The notes below the pieces were generated by a model that saw only the letters and a list, made by a program, of their open reading frames with translations, made no database searches and had not been told where the DNA came from. A stretch of DNA of 64,000 nt from Owenia fusiformis (lineage: Eukaryota > Annelida > Polychaeta > Sabellida > Oweniidae). The position numbers were made by a program, and so were the translations under genes. The stretch lies in NCBI GenBank assembly GCA_903813345.2, contig CAIIXF020000004.1:21881985-21945984 (forward strand), written 5' to 3'. Below, piece by piece: positions 35,801 to 50,800 of this stretch. Within the stretch, counting starts at the first letter, position 1; the number at the start of each line of letters is the position of its first letter.

Positions 35801-38800
35801 AGGATTATACCTGTATACAAAGTACGAATCTGGATTCTATCTATTCTATACTCCATTTGAATTTCAGTTTCAAGTTGACAGGTCTATATAAGATTATACC
35901 TGTATACAAAGTACGAATCTTGATTCTATCTATTCTATATTCCATTTGAATTTCAGTTTCAAGGTGACAGGTCCCTCTAAAGTTAGAGTGAATACCATAA
36001 CCAAGAATATTGCATGCAAGAACAATATGCAAACTGTGAGTATATTGCATTACCATATTCTTTATTTGTTACCATAGCATCAATGTGCAACAGTGTTATT
36101 AGCTTGCATGGGAAGCATTTCACTTAATCAAAAGTACAAAAAAATGGCAGTCATATATTTTTGACAAAGTCACATGATTTTGTATTCTGTTTTCCTTATA
36201 TGTGAATGCATTTCCTGACTAAAGAGACATGTCAAAGAAAACTTCACTTTTAAAGGCATTTTTTATAACTATGAATTGGAGCTGGTGCATGGGTCCCTAA
36301 AGCTAACATTAAGACCGTGAAATGAGGCTAAATTTTGAAAGTTTGAAGGAGTAGCCTTGCAACAGTCAAACATTTGCAAGAATCCAAAATTTCCACAAAT
36401 CATCTTACCTTACCAAGGAACATCGAGGGAGCATGAAAATGTGCTCTTCTTGCATTGTTAGAGTATGATAAAGCTCAAACCAAAGTTTCTGATAAATATT
36501 TCATGTCCACCCTTTTTCTTGCCGGAACTACTTCTAGACTTCCTGTTATCCTCATATAAGTTTTTATCCCATCGAACGAAGTTCGGAGGGATATAGGGAA
36601 CGCCTCCGTCCGTCCGTCCGTCCGTACGTCCGTCCGTCCGTACGTCCGTCCGTACGTCCGTCCGTCCGTACGTACGTACGTCCGTCTGTCCGTCCGTCCG
36701 GGCAATAACTCAAATACCGTTCGCCCGATTTTATTCATATTTTGTACACATATACCCTATGGGGGTAGAAGTTCTGCTCGAAAGCCAATTTTCAAAATGG
36801 CCGCTCATTTAAAAATGGCGGCAGTAATTTAGGTGCAATATGTAAAACTGTAATAGCAATATGTTTTAAATGTAAAAAAATTATATAGGACATTAATAAA
36901 GCTGGAAATGTAGATATTAAAAAAGCACATGGCAGCCATCTTGAAAAATGGCGGCCTTTACTCGTTGTTTTACGATTTTTCCTGTAACTCGAAAAGTGGT
37001 AGAGCGATTTTCTTCATATTTGGTATGTGAATACGTATAAGCATGGCACACTGTCCAATGACACTTTTGGTAGAGGGCGGTCATTTTTCAAAATGGCCGC
37101 CATTTTAACGTATTTTACTATAACTCGAAAAGTAGTGGAGCGATTTTTTTCATATTCGGTATGTGAATACTGTAAGCATGGCACACTGTCTAATGACACT
37201 TTTGTTTGAAGGTGGCCATTTTGAAAAATGGCGGACATTTTGAAAAATGGCTGCCATTTTGATAAATGGCTGCCATTTTAACTTATTTTACTATAACTCG
37301 AAAAGTAGTGGAGCGATTTTGTTCATATTTGGTACGTGAATACGTATAAGCATGGCACACTGTCTTATGACACTTTTGGTAGAAGGCGGCCATTTTTCAA
37401 AATGGCCGCTATTTTAACGTATTTTACTATAACTGGAAAAGTAGTGGAGCGATTTTGTTCATATTTGGTATGTGAATACTATAAGCATGGCACACTGTCT
37501 AATGAGACTTTTGGTAGAAGGTGGCCATTTTGAAAAATGGCCGCCATTTTAACGTATTTTACTATAACTCGAAAAGTAGTAGAGCGATTTTGTTCATATT
37601 TGGTATGTGAATATTATAAGCATGGCACACTGTCTTATGACACTTTTGGTAGAAGGTGCCCGTTTTGAAAAATGTTCGATGGGATTCGCTACGCTTTGGC
37701 GTTGCCGTTGTTCTGGTTGTGACTTCACCAAGTGGCATGGATTATCACTAGTATACTTTATATATAACAGTATAATAATCATGATAGATACATAATTGAT
37801 GTTTTTTAAATGTAAACAATGGATACATGAGTGAAGATTATTTTGGACTAGAAAATAGTCCCAGCAAACAAAATGGTGGATATGAAATATTTAGAATTTA
37901 CTTTGGTTTGAGCTTTATTATACTCTAACAATGCATGAAGTACACATTTTAATGCTCCTTCAGTGTTCCTTGGTAAGGTAAGATGATTTGTGGAAATTTT
38001 CGAGTCTTACAAATGTGTCTCCATTGCAATCCTACTCCTTGAAATTTTAAAAAGTTATCCTCACTCCACGGTCTCCATGCTAGCTTTAGGGACCCATGCA
38101 CCTCCAATTCATCGTCAAAAAAAATGCGTTTAAATGTGAAGCTTTCTTTGACATGTCTCTTTAGTCAGGAAATGCATTCACATATAAGGAAAACAGAAAA
38201 CAAAATCTTGTGACTTAGTCAAAAAAATATGCCTGCCATTTTTTTGTACTTTTGATTAACTTAAGCGTTACCTCAAAGTGGTTTGTAACCTTTTTAAAAA
38301 AATTTGTGGAGCCACTAAGTAAAATAGCAGATTTCTCTGCACAATGATGTCCAATCAAGATCATTGATGAGTATCTGTGTTCCTGGGATGTTTTGGCATT
38401 CAAGAATGACATTGCTACCCAAAGCAGGCCCGTAGCCAGGGGGGGTTCGAAGGGTTCGGGTGAACCCCCCCCCCCCCTGGCCAAAAATTCTTTCAAAATC
38501 ATGCAGTTTTTGACCATTTTGAGCACTTCTCAAGTGATTTTAGCCTAATTTGCGCCAGAATTGTCAAATGTGAACCCCCCTGGAAATTTTTGAAAATTGA
38601 ACCCCCCCCCTTGGCAAATCCTGGCTATGGGCCTGCAAAGTTTGCACACTATGTTGAAGTAAAGTTTATAAGCCACCTTAATGGATTCATTTTAAAATTT
38701 ACATACAGCTACCAGTTCTATTACTGGAATTACACTATGTGTTTTAAGAAAGTGCGTTTGAGTTTAGCCTGGTTCTAGATTCAGGTGTAATCACAATTTG

Positions 38801-41800
38801 GATTTTAGAAAAAAGTTTTTACAGAAAAATTCATCAAACTATACTTAACACTCTCTAGAGTCCTCAAGTCATGAACCCTTCAATTAAAATTAAGCTTAAA
38901 AACTTTTTCTCTCTGTAGATTGCTCATATGTCAGTCGGATGTCCACCATTCAAGAACATAAGAGTTCAAAAGTGAGACTTTTAGGTAGTTACTAACAGGA
39001 GATGGGGGTTGCCAGATTGATTGTCCTGGATTCTTATATCTTAGATTCATTATGTCACCACCACAAGTGGTGACTTATTGTTATGGTCTCCAATTTTTTT
39101 TACATCGGTCGGGGTTCTGCATTCGGTGTCTGTAACAAATGGCAGGTGGTGACACTTTGCATGTTTATGCCTTGTTACAGCTTGTGTTGGTTTGAATGGA
39201 TTCAAATAAAAAGTAGTAATATGCCATGACTATATAGTCAGGAATTGGAAAGTTTTTAGATTATATAAATCAAAACCCTTTGGCTTTATTACTCTGCAAT
39301 CCATTATTTTGACAGATCCCGTGACAATTCTACTAATAGAGATTTTACATTTTGGCATGCCAACCTAAGGTCCTTACCATGACATGGGTGCACTAAGGTC
39401 CTATCACTTTTGGAAGAGTTTATTTTCATTCAAAAGGTAGTATAGGTGTCAACTTTACATAACAATATTTGAGTTCTAAACTAATTATTTATTCATGACG
39501 TAATCCAATGTATGAATTACACTGTACGAAATGATTACACAGTACATCAACTTATTCCCGGGAACACTCTCACCTGTATGGAACATTTACATATATATCA
39601 ATAATATGACATCTCCCCTTATTAAGTATGTGAGAAAACTCAAGAGTCTATCAAGCATGAATAATACAAAAGCACATTTATATAAACAGTTGAACAGTCT
39701 TTTGAACAGTCTTTTATATCAATGCATCACACTGCATAATATGCTGTAGTGTCAAGTCACTCTGAAGTATAATAAACATATCGATGATTAAAATGCAACA
39801 CACTGCATTATGTCAAATCATATTTCAAATGCAACACACTGCATTATATCAAATCATATTTCAAATGCAACACACTGCATTATATCAAATCATAACTCAT
39901 AATCTGAAGCATGTTTATCATAACATAATGTCAATCAATTAGCATATCTGGCTGGTTTGTTAACCTCTAGTCCTGACCTTGACCTAGTCTGAATGACTCT
40001 CTGAGTAGGTACTGTATTATGTCTGGGTGACATACTGGTACTGGGAACAGTATACTGTGCACTATCTTTAGTGTCACGATACACACTTGTATTGTTTTGA
40101 CTATCCATAGACACATCTACAGGTTTGTGAACTACTGGACTTGATATACCAATCTGTTCTGATGGACCCTGATTTGTGTCACTGTTATGTAAAATTGGTT
40201 TTGACTTACAAAATTTGTAAATCAGATTATCATCATTATGTGGACTTGGACTTCTGGATCTGTGGTATAAGACTGGTTTGGGACTAAATGTACTGGCACT
40301 TCTGACCATAGGACCATTTACACTGGGACTTTTATTACTGGGACTTGGAATTGCCATTATGTGACGCCTGTTACGTCTGTAAGTTCCCTTAGGAGTCTCA
40401 ACAATATATGACCTAGGTGAACTATGTTTACATTTGACAACACCTCTTGTTTTCCATCCCTTTTCCTGGTCAGTTTTCAATAAAACTTGTGAACCCGGTA
40501 CTAGTTCAGTCAAAGGTCTCACTCCATGATGTTTGTCATAATTGGTTTTGTACATATTCTTAGCAGTCTTGTCATTTAAGGCTACCTGTCTGAGATTAGG
40601 CCATTTCGGGTTGAGATTGCTAGGCAGTGTAGGGACTGTAGATTTGATTTGCCTACCCATAAGCAATTGAGCTGGCGATGCTCCAGTCGCAAAGTGAGGC
40701 GTAGCGCGATAAGTTAATAAAGCTAGGTAAGGATCTTCCTGACACAAAATACGCTTCAAAATCTGGACTCCCCTCTCAACCTGACCATTTGCTTGACTAA
40801 AATGTGGACTACTTGTACAGTGAATAAAATTGTACCTTTCCGCAAATTCTTTGAACTCTGCACTGGTAAATTGCGGACCGTTATCTGAAATGCATGTTTC
40901 ACAAACACCGAATCTTGCAAAAATAATCTTCAATCTGTCTATGACACTTTTTGCAGTTGTGTTTTTGTTCATTTTAGCAATTTCCGGATAACGCGAAAAA
41001 TAATCTACCACTACTAGCCAGTGGCAATTTTCATACTCACATAAATCCACAGCTATCTTGGACCATGGACGCTTGGGAAGAACTGTAGGCATCAAAGGTT
41101 CCTTCCTCTGTGTACTTTTGATTGCTTGGCAATGTTCACATTTTTCTATCATGACTTTTATTTGTGAGCTCATACCTGGCCACCAAACTGATTGATTGGC
41201 TCTACTCCGGCATTTTGTAATACCAAGGTGACCATCATGAATTCTACTCAAAATCAAGTTTTGCATACCTACTGGTACGACCACTCTATTTCCATGAGTT
41301 ATTAAACCATTGTATAGGCTCAAAGCACTCCGCTCGGGGAAAAATGGCTTAACAACCGGGGGAACGGACTTGATATTTTCTGGCCATCCATGCGTTACAT
41401 AATCACGCACACGCAGTAATACAATGTCTACATCTGTTTCTACTCTGATTTTCTCAAGCAAATAATCCGCAATCGGTCTAGCACTATCTATCGACGCGAG
41501 ATACTGCTCTATATCTTCATGAGATGTATCAAGAGATTTACCTACCTCTATTGGATCCCGACTAAGCATATCTGCCACATGCATGTCCTTGCCTGGAACA
41601 TATCTAGCAACTGCATTGAAACGCATCAGCCTGATCAACAATCTTTGACATCTAATCGGTACTCTATCTAAGTCTTTGATATTAATCAATGGTACTAAGG
41701 GCTTGTGATCTGTCAATACTTCAAATCGATCGAGACCAATGAGAAACCGTTCAAAACGTTCAGTTGCCCATACCGACGCGAGACATTCTTTTTCTATCTG

Positions 41801-44800
41801 TGCGTACTTTTTCTCACTATCATTAAGACTTCTCGAAGCGTAACAGACTGGCTTGAGGCCATTTGAATGTTCCTGAAACAAACACGCTCCCATACCATAA
41901 CTACTACTGTCCGCACTCACAATTGTAGGTTTATTCGGATCATAGAATGCTAACACGGGCGCACGGGTGACCAATTCCTTAATTTTGTCAAAGGATTCCT
42001 GCTGGGCCAACTCCCATGTGAAACTTACCTCTTTCCGCAGTAGCGCATACAGTGGGGCAGCTATCGTAGCCATACCCGGGATAAACTTTGCAAGATAATT
42101 GGCTGTACCCAGAAATCTCCGTAATTCTGTGACATTTGTAGGTACAGTGAGCTTCAGTATAGCTTGCACATTGCTATCTGACGGACTAATTCCATCTTTC
42201 GTAACTGTATGTCCGAAGAAAGTAACGCGCGACTGACGGAATTTACATTTCTTCTTATTAAGCTTGATTCCTACCTTCTTGAGTGTCTGCATAACACGTT
42301 CCAAACGCTCGTCATGTTCAGCTTTGTCCTTGCCATGGACTATCAAATCATCTATGATATTTTCAACACCTTCATGGTTCTCCAAAATTCCGGCCATTAC
42401 ACGCTGATACAACTCACTCGCGAATGAAAGTCCAAACGGAACGCGGTTGAATTTATATCGACCAAATGGGGTCATGAAAGTTGTTAAATATGAACTTTCT
42501 TCATCTAATACTAATCCCCAAAAACTATTGGACGCATCTAGAGTTGTAAACACTGTAGAGCCCTGCATTTTGTGAAACAAATCCTCAGCAGAAGGCAACA
42601 TGAATTTTTCATTTTTCACAGATTTATTCAAATTTCTGAGATCTACACATATTCTAGGTTCTGGATCTGACTTCTTCTCAACAACAACCATAGGGGCACA
42701 CCATTCTGTTGGCTTTGTTACTCTTGAAATGACACCCAAATTCTCAAGTTTTTTCAATTTATCTTGTACACGCGGCATCATTGGCAAACTTACCCTTCGC
42801 GAAATACTCACACTGTACGGCTGGGCATCATCCTTCAAATTTATCTTGACAGGGTCAGTTTTAATTTTACCAATCTCACCATACATTTCAGATGATGTTT
42901 CAATTGACTGAACACGCCGAACCAAACCCATCCCGATGGCACATCCCCTCGATAAAAGACTCATGTCTGAGGTCATGTCAGCTACATGTATATCTGTCTT
43001 AAAACGTTTGTTGTCTAAGTCAATTGTCCCAGAAAACTTACCAACACAGGCTACATTACCACCTGGACTTTTAAGTTGGACCTTGGAAGGTTTAAGGACA
43101 GGGGGCTTATCAAAAGACTCAAACACACATTGGGGCATAACAGTAACATCGGCACCTGTGTCCAGTTTGAACATGATTGGTTTACCATTTACACTGAGTT
43201 CACTCACCCATGGTGGTTCCTTGTTGTTGATGTCAATCACACCGACCTCGTCAACACGAAAATCTTGTGTAGGCTCATCATCATGCTGGAATCTCGGCTT
43301 AGGAATATCACCAACTGGATACATATCGTCACAGACAATCTCGCCAATGAATGCCTGGTAATAATCGTCATCTTCATGTTGATCACTATCACAATCAAGT
43401 ATTTCATGAATATTTTTGCGCTTATCCATTGACTTTTGGTTGCGTTTGTTGCAACAACGTTTGTAGTGGTTCATGCCACCACACTGTAAACATGTTTTAC
43501 CATATGCACCACACTCCCTAGGCTTGTGTGTTAACGCACACTTGTTACACTTGAATGCAGCTGATTGTGATTGTCCCTTGGACTGTGTTGTTGACCTTTT
43601 CGACCTCCTAGACCTGGTGACGTCATCCAGATTCTGCGGGGTTTCCGACTTCAGATGCACGGGTGCGACGTGCTCTCTGATCCGCGCCATTTCAATCACC
43701 TTGGCAAATGTTAATTTGCTATAGTCCATTATCTTTACCTTTTCTGATAAATCTTTATTGTTCATACCGTTAACAAACTGGTGCAAAAGTTCACGTTCAG
43801 TATTATCGAAAGAGCATATATCGGCTTGATCGTATAACTTACGTATGAAACTATCCACGTTCTCCTCAGACGACTGTTTCATGTGATGAAATGTTTTCTG
43901 TTCTTCAATCACATTCACCTTTGGCGTGAAGTATCTGTCGAATTTATCCATTACAACCGTGAACGATTTCTTGTTCTCTGCTTCAGTGAACACAAATGTC
44001 TTATATATTGTCTCCGCTTTCGGTCCCATGCAATAAAGCAATGTATTTATCACTTGCGTATCGTCAATCAAATCAACACTAGCGACGCCATTTTCCAATC
44101 CAACTTTCAAATTTGCAGCTGATTGAAAACGCTCGAATCTCGACCTCCAGTGTCTCCATTCTCTGGGTTGCGTAACATCAAACGCTTGCGGAGGCTCTAG
44201 CCGAAAGGCCATCACTGTTGTTTAGAGACAAATACTCCTAGTATCGTTGTAAATCCAATTTACAAACACATCTAGACACCATGTCAACTTTACATAACAA
44301 TATTTGAGTTCTAAACTAATTATTTATTCATGACGTAATCCAATGTATGAATTACACTGTACGAAATGATTACACAGTACATCAACTTATTCCCGGGAAC
44401 ACTCTCACCTGTATGGAGCATTTACATATATATCAATAATATGACAATAGGAGTCGATACATTTTATAAGCACAACATTTGAATACACACTCAGTGGAGT
44501 CAGTTACTTGAATAAAACCTAGACATTGCAAATCTATATAGTAATGTATTAGTATAGTATATGATTTATCAATTGTGCAAAAGACCCCATGCAGAACAGT
44601 CCTAGTGATAAAGACAATCTTCCCATTACAAACCAAAGGCTTTACCAAAATGCTCAAAAAATCACTATTGATTTTTTCTATCATTGCAGACATTTATGGT
44701 TAGTTTATTGACTAAATTTCACAAACAGGCACAATTCTAAAAAATCTTACTTGGATATACAAATTAAGGTGCTATGGAAGTTAACAGGAAATGACAAAAC

Positions 44801-47800
44801 AAAAAATGTCAAAACCATGCTGGATTTTGAAAATTTTTTGAATCAAGATAACAGAGTTCTGTTTGGACCTCCAGTCAGTTTAACTAGTTCATCATATTTA
44901 CACGACAGGGAACACAAGGAAAATGGTCAGAATGACCATAAACATGATGAAATAACCTTTTCAGTCCTCTGAAAATGTGACTGAAAATAGCTAAGAGTAG
45001 GTGCTCAGGAAAGGTCACTGAAGAGAATCTTTTGACTTTTTCAGAAAATATGCCCAATGATACAATTTTGAAAAAATTCATATCATTCTCAGAAAAAGAA
45101 AAATGGAAAAAAACTGAATTCAAAATCGATCTATTTTCCTTTTAACTACAGCAATTATTGTTTCAGACAATTTTTTAAAATTTCAAAGATTGTATCATTT
45201 AGAGCAATATATTAGACACATTTTCTGAAAAAATCAAGAGATTTTGTTCATTGACCTTTCCTGAGCCCTACTTTTAGCTATTTTTCAGTCACATTTTCAG
45301 AGGGCTGAAAAGGTTATTTCATCATGTTTATGGTCATTCTGACCATTTATCTTGTGTTCCCAGTCGTGTAAATATGTTGAACTAGTTAAACTGATGGGAG
45401 GTCCAAACAGAACTCTGTTATCTTGGTTCAAAAAAATTTCAGAATCCAGCATGGTTTTGACATTTTTGTTTTGTCATTTCTGTTAACTTACATAGCACCT
45501 TAAATTACAAATTAAAATGTGTTGCATGAAACACATTGATGAATTTGTTCATACAAACTGGAGAAAGTATATAATCTGGGTTCTCCACTTTCAATGAACA
45601 CATTTTTGTACTTTCTCCTGCATGTCTGAACAAATATTTTGTGTCCATTCTCCAACATGCATAAGCAAATGATTTGTACTTTCTCCATTGTGCATGAACC
45701 AAAACGTTGTTCATTTTCTTCCGTGATTTCAATATTTTGTTAATTAATCAATGTGTCAGAACGAATAAAATGTACCTAAACCAGTGAGCATGAACGAATT
45801 TAATGTTCTACAATATCTATAATGTGTATGAAGTGACATTACGCTCTTTCTCCAGTATGGACATGTATATGAACCAACACGCCTGTGTATATACTTTCTC
45901 CAGTATGTATGAACAAATATCATGTACTCCATTGTTTATGAACACACATTTTGTATGAACAAATACTATGTACTTTCTCCAGTGTGTATGAACGTACAGA
46001 GTATTGGTTAAATAACTAAAGTGAAAGTACATAATATTTGCTCATACATACTGGAGAAAGTACATGATATTTTTCAATACAGGACAGTTAAAATTTATTG
46101 TTTCATATATACACTGGAAAAATATAAATAGTAGTCCATACACAGAAAGTAAATAAAACAATAAAATATTGGTTTAGGCACATGGGAAATTAACCTAGTT
46201 TCGATTCATACATACTGGAGAAAGTATACACAGAGGAGTGTGACTCAAAAAATTTGACTCAAAAACAGTTAAAAGTTGGACTTTTAGAAAGGTTACCAGA
46301 CAGAATCTATTGCATTTTTGAGAAAGTGTGCCAAATATATTATTTGAAATTATAGAAGCTTTTGAAAATTTGAATTCATTCCTAAAAATATAAAAAATGA
46401 GAAAACTGCTTTAGAAAGCAATCCATTCTCTTTTTATGATCACAATTTTTGTTTCAGACAACTTTTCAAAATTTCAAATTAAAGCTCCTATGACATTATG
46501 ATTTAGAGTAATATATTGGGCACATTTTCTGAGAAGTCTTTCACATGATGTTTAGGGTCATTCATTCATACAAACTAGAGAGAGTATGAGAATATTGATT
46601 AATCCAATCTGAGTAATATGATAGATAGTCGGTTCTTCAAAAAGAGAGGTTTAGTTAGATTTTGAATATCAAATAGATTTGGATCAAGTGTTATAAAGAA
46701 TCTGATCTTCTTAACTTACTTAACTTCGAGCACGCAGATAAATATTCAATGGATTTGCATAAAATGCAGAGTTCCTGTGACAATGGCATTTATTTTTAAT
46801 AATCAAGAAAGTACTTTGCACCCTCCCGCCAAGTTAGGAAGAAGCCAGAGCTTTCATTCTGGTACACATCGCATCTAGAAACATGTCTGTGTCTATCATG
46901 TAAGAAGAGAGAGTCAAGGTATTCCATGATGGAGCATTTTGGAAACCCTTCTTAGAAATTGCAATGCTGAAAATGGGCTATTGGTATACACTGTGTACAA
47001 GTAATGCAGATTGCTCCGATTTTCACTACGGCGCCATGCCGATTGAGTATTTTGTTCAAAATTAAATACAATATTGAACAAACGGAGCAAATGTGACCCA
47101 GGCATCAGTGTAGTATGAATTTATTTTGTTAGGATGCCAGTCAGAGCTCTTGGTGCAAGTACTAAGTTTGCAAACATGCATGTCAACCATGGCCAATTAG
47201 AAAAGTGCACCCCTTCTATATGATAATATAAACCCTTCCTACACCTTGGTTTAGCTTTGGATCACTATGCTATCACTATGTGGCAGAAATGCATTCTGAT
47301 TGGATATAAATGATCACATGACTTAGTTCACCAAGGTATCAGGAGATGGCATGCCAAAATGTAAAATCTCTGATAACTGATTTAGTAATAATGGTTCTAA
47401 TGTTCATACTTGTTGTTATCAACATTTTAGACATATGTATTACTATCATGATTTTATGACATTTTACAATATGTATATAACAGGCCCGTAGCTAGGAGGG
47501 GTGGGTTTGATGGGTTCGAGCGAACCCCTCCCTGGCCCAAAAATCTTTCAAAATCATACAGTTTTTCACCATTAACTCTTTAGTGATTTTGGTCATTTTT
47601 GGACCAAAATTGTCACAAGTGAACCCCCCCTGGAATTTTTCAAAAAGTGAACCCCGATTGGCAAATCCTGGCTAAGGGCCTGTATAATATTTATATGAAT
47701 TAATTTTACAAACAAAAGTCATATCCTTAAAAGATATACTGTCATATTATTTTTTCAGGAATACTGCTCCTACATCCTGTGGTAAACTTATGAACTCCAC

Positions 47801-50800
47801 CTATGTTTTACCCAAGTAAGTTCGTGAAAGGTGTTCAGATTTTAAGGTGTTCATCTTAGAGATTTAATATGTATAGATGCATATTCTAGACAGTTCAATG
47901 TTTTTGAGTATTCATTTTAGAGAGTTGAATTAAACATGGGCCCAATGCGAGCACACGACACATAGATATGAAAAGCTCAAAGAAATGATTCCACAATTTT
48001 CATCATTTGTGGTTCAGTTGTTATGGTTAAGGATTTAAGCCTTGGAATCAGTGCATTGTGTGCTGAACAATTGTGTGCTTGCATTGTGTGCTGAACCATT
48101 GTGTGCTTGCACTGTGTGCTGAACCATTGTGTGCTGAACCATTGTGAGCTGAACCATTGTGAGCTGAACCATTGTGAGCTGAACCATTGTGTGCTGAACC
48201 ATTGTGTGCTTGCACTGTGTGCTGAACCATTGTGTGCTTGCATTGTGTGCTGAACCATTGTGTGCTTGCACTGTGTGCTGAACCATTGTGTGCTTGCATT
48301 GTGTGCTGAACCATTGTGTGCTTGCACTGTGTGCTGAACCATTGTGTGTTTACATTGTGTGCTGAACCATTGTGTGCTTGCATTGTGTGCTGAACCATTG
48401 TGTGCTTGCACTTTGTGCTGAACCATTGTGTGCTTGCATTGTGTGCTGAACCATTGTGTGCTTGTATTGGGCCTGAAGGGTTACATTATATCAATATATT
48501 GTCAATGGTAGATAGTTCTAAATTGTTCTTATTGATAAAAACTGTTGGTAGACAATAATATAGAACTTTATTAAGTATTGTGTACTTATCAAATGATATG
48601 ATTTATTAGTTAATGTTTTGTTTATCAGCATTTTATACTCATAAGTATCAGTATCTGACAATTTAAATTAGTTTATATTGATGATAAGGAAATAATGTTT
48701 TGTGGGACAGTAAACATTGAAAATTCTACCCAGTCTTTGGCATTAAGTTTATGAATCATTCTCCGACCGCAGTACTCCAAGATCTGGTATCTTCTTTCTC
48801 CTTTATTCCTGCAGTAGGAATGAGGTCTGTAGCACTGCATTTTGAGGATGATACTGCATGTACAGGGTAACCCAAACAAATCTTAATTATAATGGATATG
48901 AACAACCCTAGAGAGTTGAAACAAGAGATTAGAAGTGAAATGAGAGCCATTTCACAAGAAATCTGTGAGTGTGTAGTCAGAAAACTTAACCTGATACTTT
49001 AAAGTTTGCCTCAAAAGACAAGACCGGCATGTTGAGCATGTTTTGTAAAATGGCCATAAGATCATGAATATTTCGAAAAGACCAACGAAACTTGGCTGAA
49101 TGAAAGAACATTGAACAAGGTTTACAGTAATTGTGTAAAATGACTTAAGATTTGTTTGGGTTACCTTTTTGGGCTCACCCTGTATAATTTGGTTATTGTA
49201 ACCAACATAATTAGTGATTTATTGGTTGTAAAAGAGTGTAGCAGGCATCATTATATTTGCCCCCATATTGAGCCCCACTTGTTAAAGCAAGTGGTGTGAC
49301 TCCATCTTTATCAAATACAAAATGTGGACGTTCACGACGTGTGAACTCGAATTCAGTACCATCCGTAAACTGGACCTTATTTCCAAATGCCCTACCACCA
49401 TATTGCCAGTTTATACCATCAGGGCTATAGGCATGGCCTCCACAATTTTCTTGTATGTCATTTGGGTACATATTGTGAAATATAGCATGGAAATTTCCCC
49501 TCTTGTCTATGTACATAAATGGATCCTCAGTCCCTGCAGCTGGGAGGAGTGGCCAGAGCTCATCAGGATTTTGCTTATAGGTGCTTGGATCCAGGTAGCT
49601 CTCTGCCCGCACAAGGTGAATCCTAGATCCACTGGTCCCCCATTTTCCTACCCTGTTAAACCCAATCAGGGTACCATTTTTGAGGATTACCATCGCAAAG
49701 TTGTTATCACCAGGGGCTGTTGGAAAGACCACAACAGGCTCAGACCAAGGTCCTTTAGGGCGTGCAGCCATGCTCATATATGTCGTGAAAGTAACCAATC
49801 CTGGTTTACAACTTGGTGGGGTTGATCCATCTGAACAGTTACACAGTGTATCATTGTTCTTATGCTCCATAGCCGACCAGTACATGATTGCCTCTCCTCT
49901 GGGCCCATTGATGACATCTGGTTCATGCGCAAATGGTGGTTGCTGCTCTTGGATACGCTTATACTTCCCCAGTGGTGTTTCAGACACTGCGTGTACAATA
50001 CGACTGTTCACTGTCCAAGAATTTATACCACAATGTCTAGTCATTTCCGCAGGGAACATGTGATATGTACCATCAACGGGATCACGTATTACAGGGCCAC
50101 CCCAGCTGGATGTTGGCACACCATCATCCATTTGTTTATACCCAGTGTTCTTATCTGCTTTTAGTAGATTTAACTCATCACAGTTATGTAACATCCATGC
50201 TTGGTCACACTTACACATCCCATCTAGGCATTCACCATTTAGACTACAGTCCAAGTTGCTTCTACAGGGCCATAGGATTCTTCCGGAGTTGATGCCCATT
50301 TCCTTCATTGGTGACCACAGGAGTTCTTCTATTCTTCCAAAGCACTGTCCTTCGTATCCTACAATATATTTAAGTAATTGATCAACTCATAACCTCTGAT
50401 CATCCCAGGGGCAAATTTATGATAATTGATATTTTCAAATATAGTCAAATTCTGTTATTTTACCAAAGCCTGTGCCATGTGTGTTAATATTAACAACATT
50501 TATTGTGTGGTATTTTAATGTTAACACAACTGGTTATCAGTATAGTTATCAAAAGAATACAGTCAAAAACCAAACCTGTAAACTTTGAAGAGTGGTGAGT
50601 GTATGACCAACATCTTTCAACCTGCTTGATACATTCTTTTTCACATTCTTCTGTTGTGTTAAACGTCCCTAGGTAGTGCACTGAGCCTTTTGATGTCTTT
50701 GGATCAATTCTACCATATACATTGTTTGCATTTGGTACTCTAAGCACCTTGACTGGTGAATCATGAGCAAATGTATTGAATGATGTAATGCAATACAGGA

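Larger units (their letters stand above)
39447..44446 (-). mobile_element. Full-length Ty3/gypsy LTR retrotransposon (5.0 kb)
   Basis: Two 165-bp LTRs (TG...CA) differ at about one site, and the 5-bp target duplication ATAGG is intact at 39442-39446 and 44447-44451. A candidate primer-binding site beginning TGG (tggtgtctagatg) abuts the 5' LTR in element orientation, and a purine tract (aaggggaga) precedes the 3' LTR. One uninterrupted gag-pol frame lies between. Together these indicate a recent insertion into an intron of the CATSPERB-like gene, antisense to it. Confidence 0.95.

Noticed and set aside
36475-36738. Minus-strand frame rich in RTDGRTYGRT
   Set aside because: Product of the (GTCCGTCCGTAC)n tract in a dispersed repeat.
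47977-48426. Minus-strand frames of MVQHT/QAHNGSA repeats
   Set aside because: All three frames are open because of the 28-bp repeat; no start context or conserved part.
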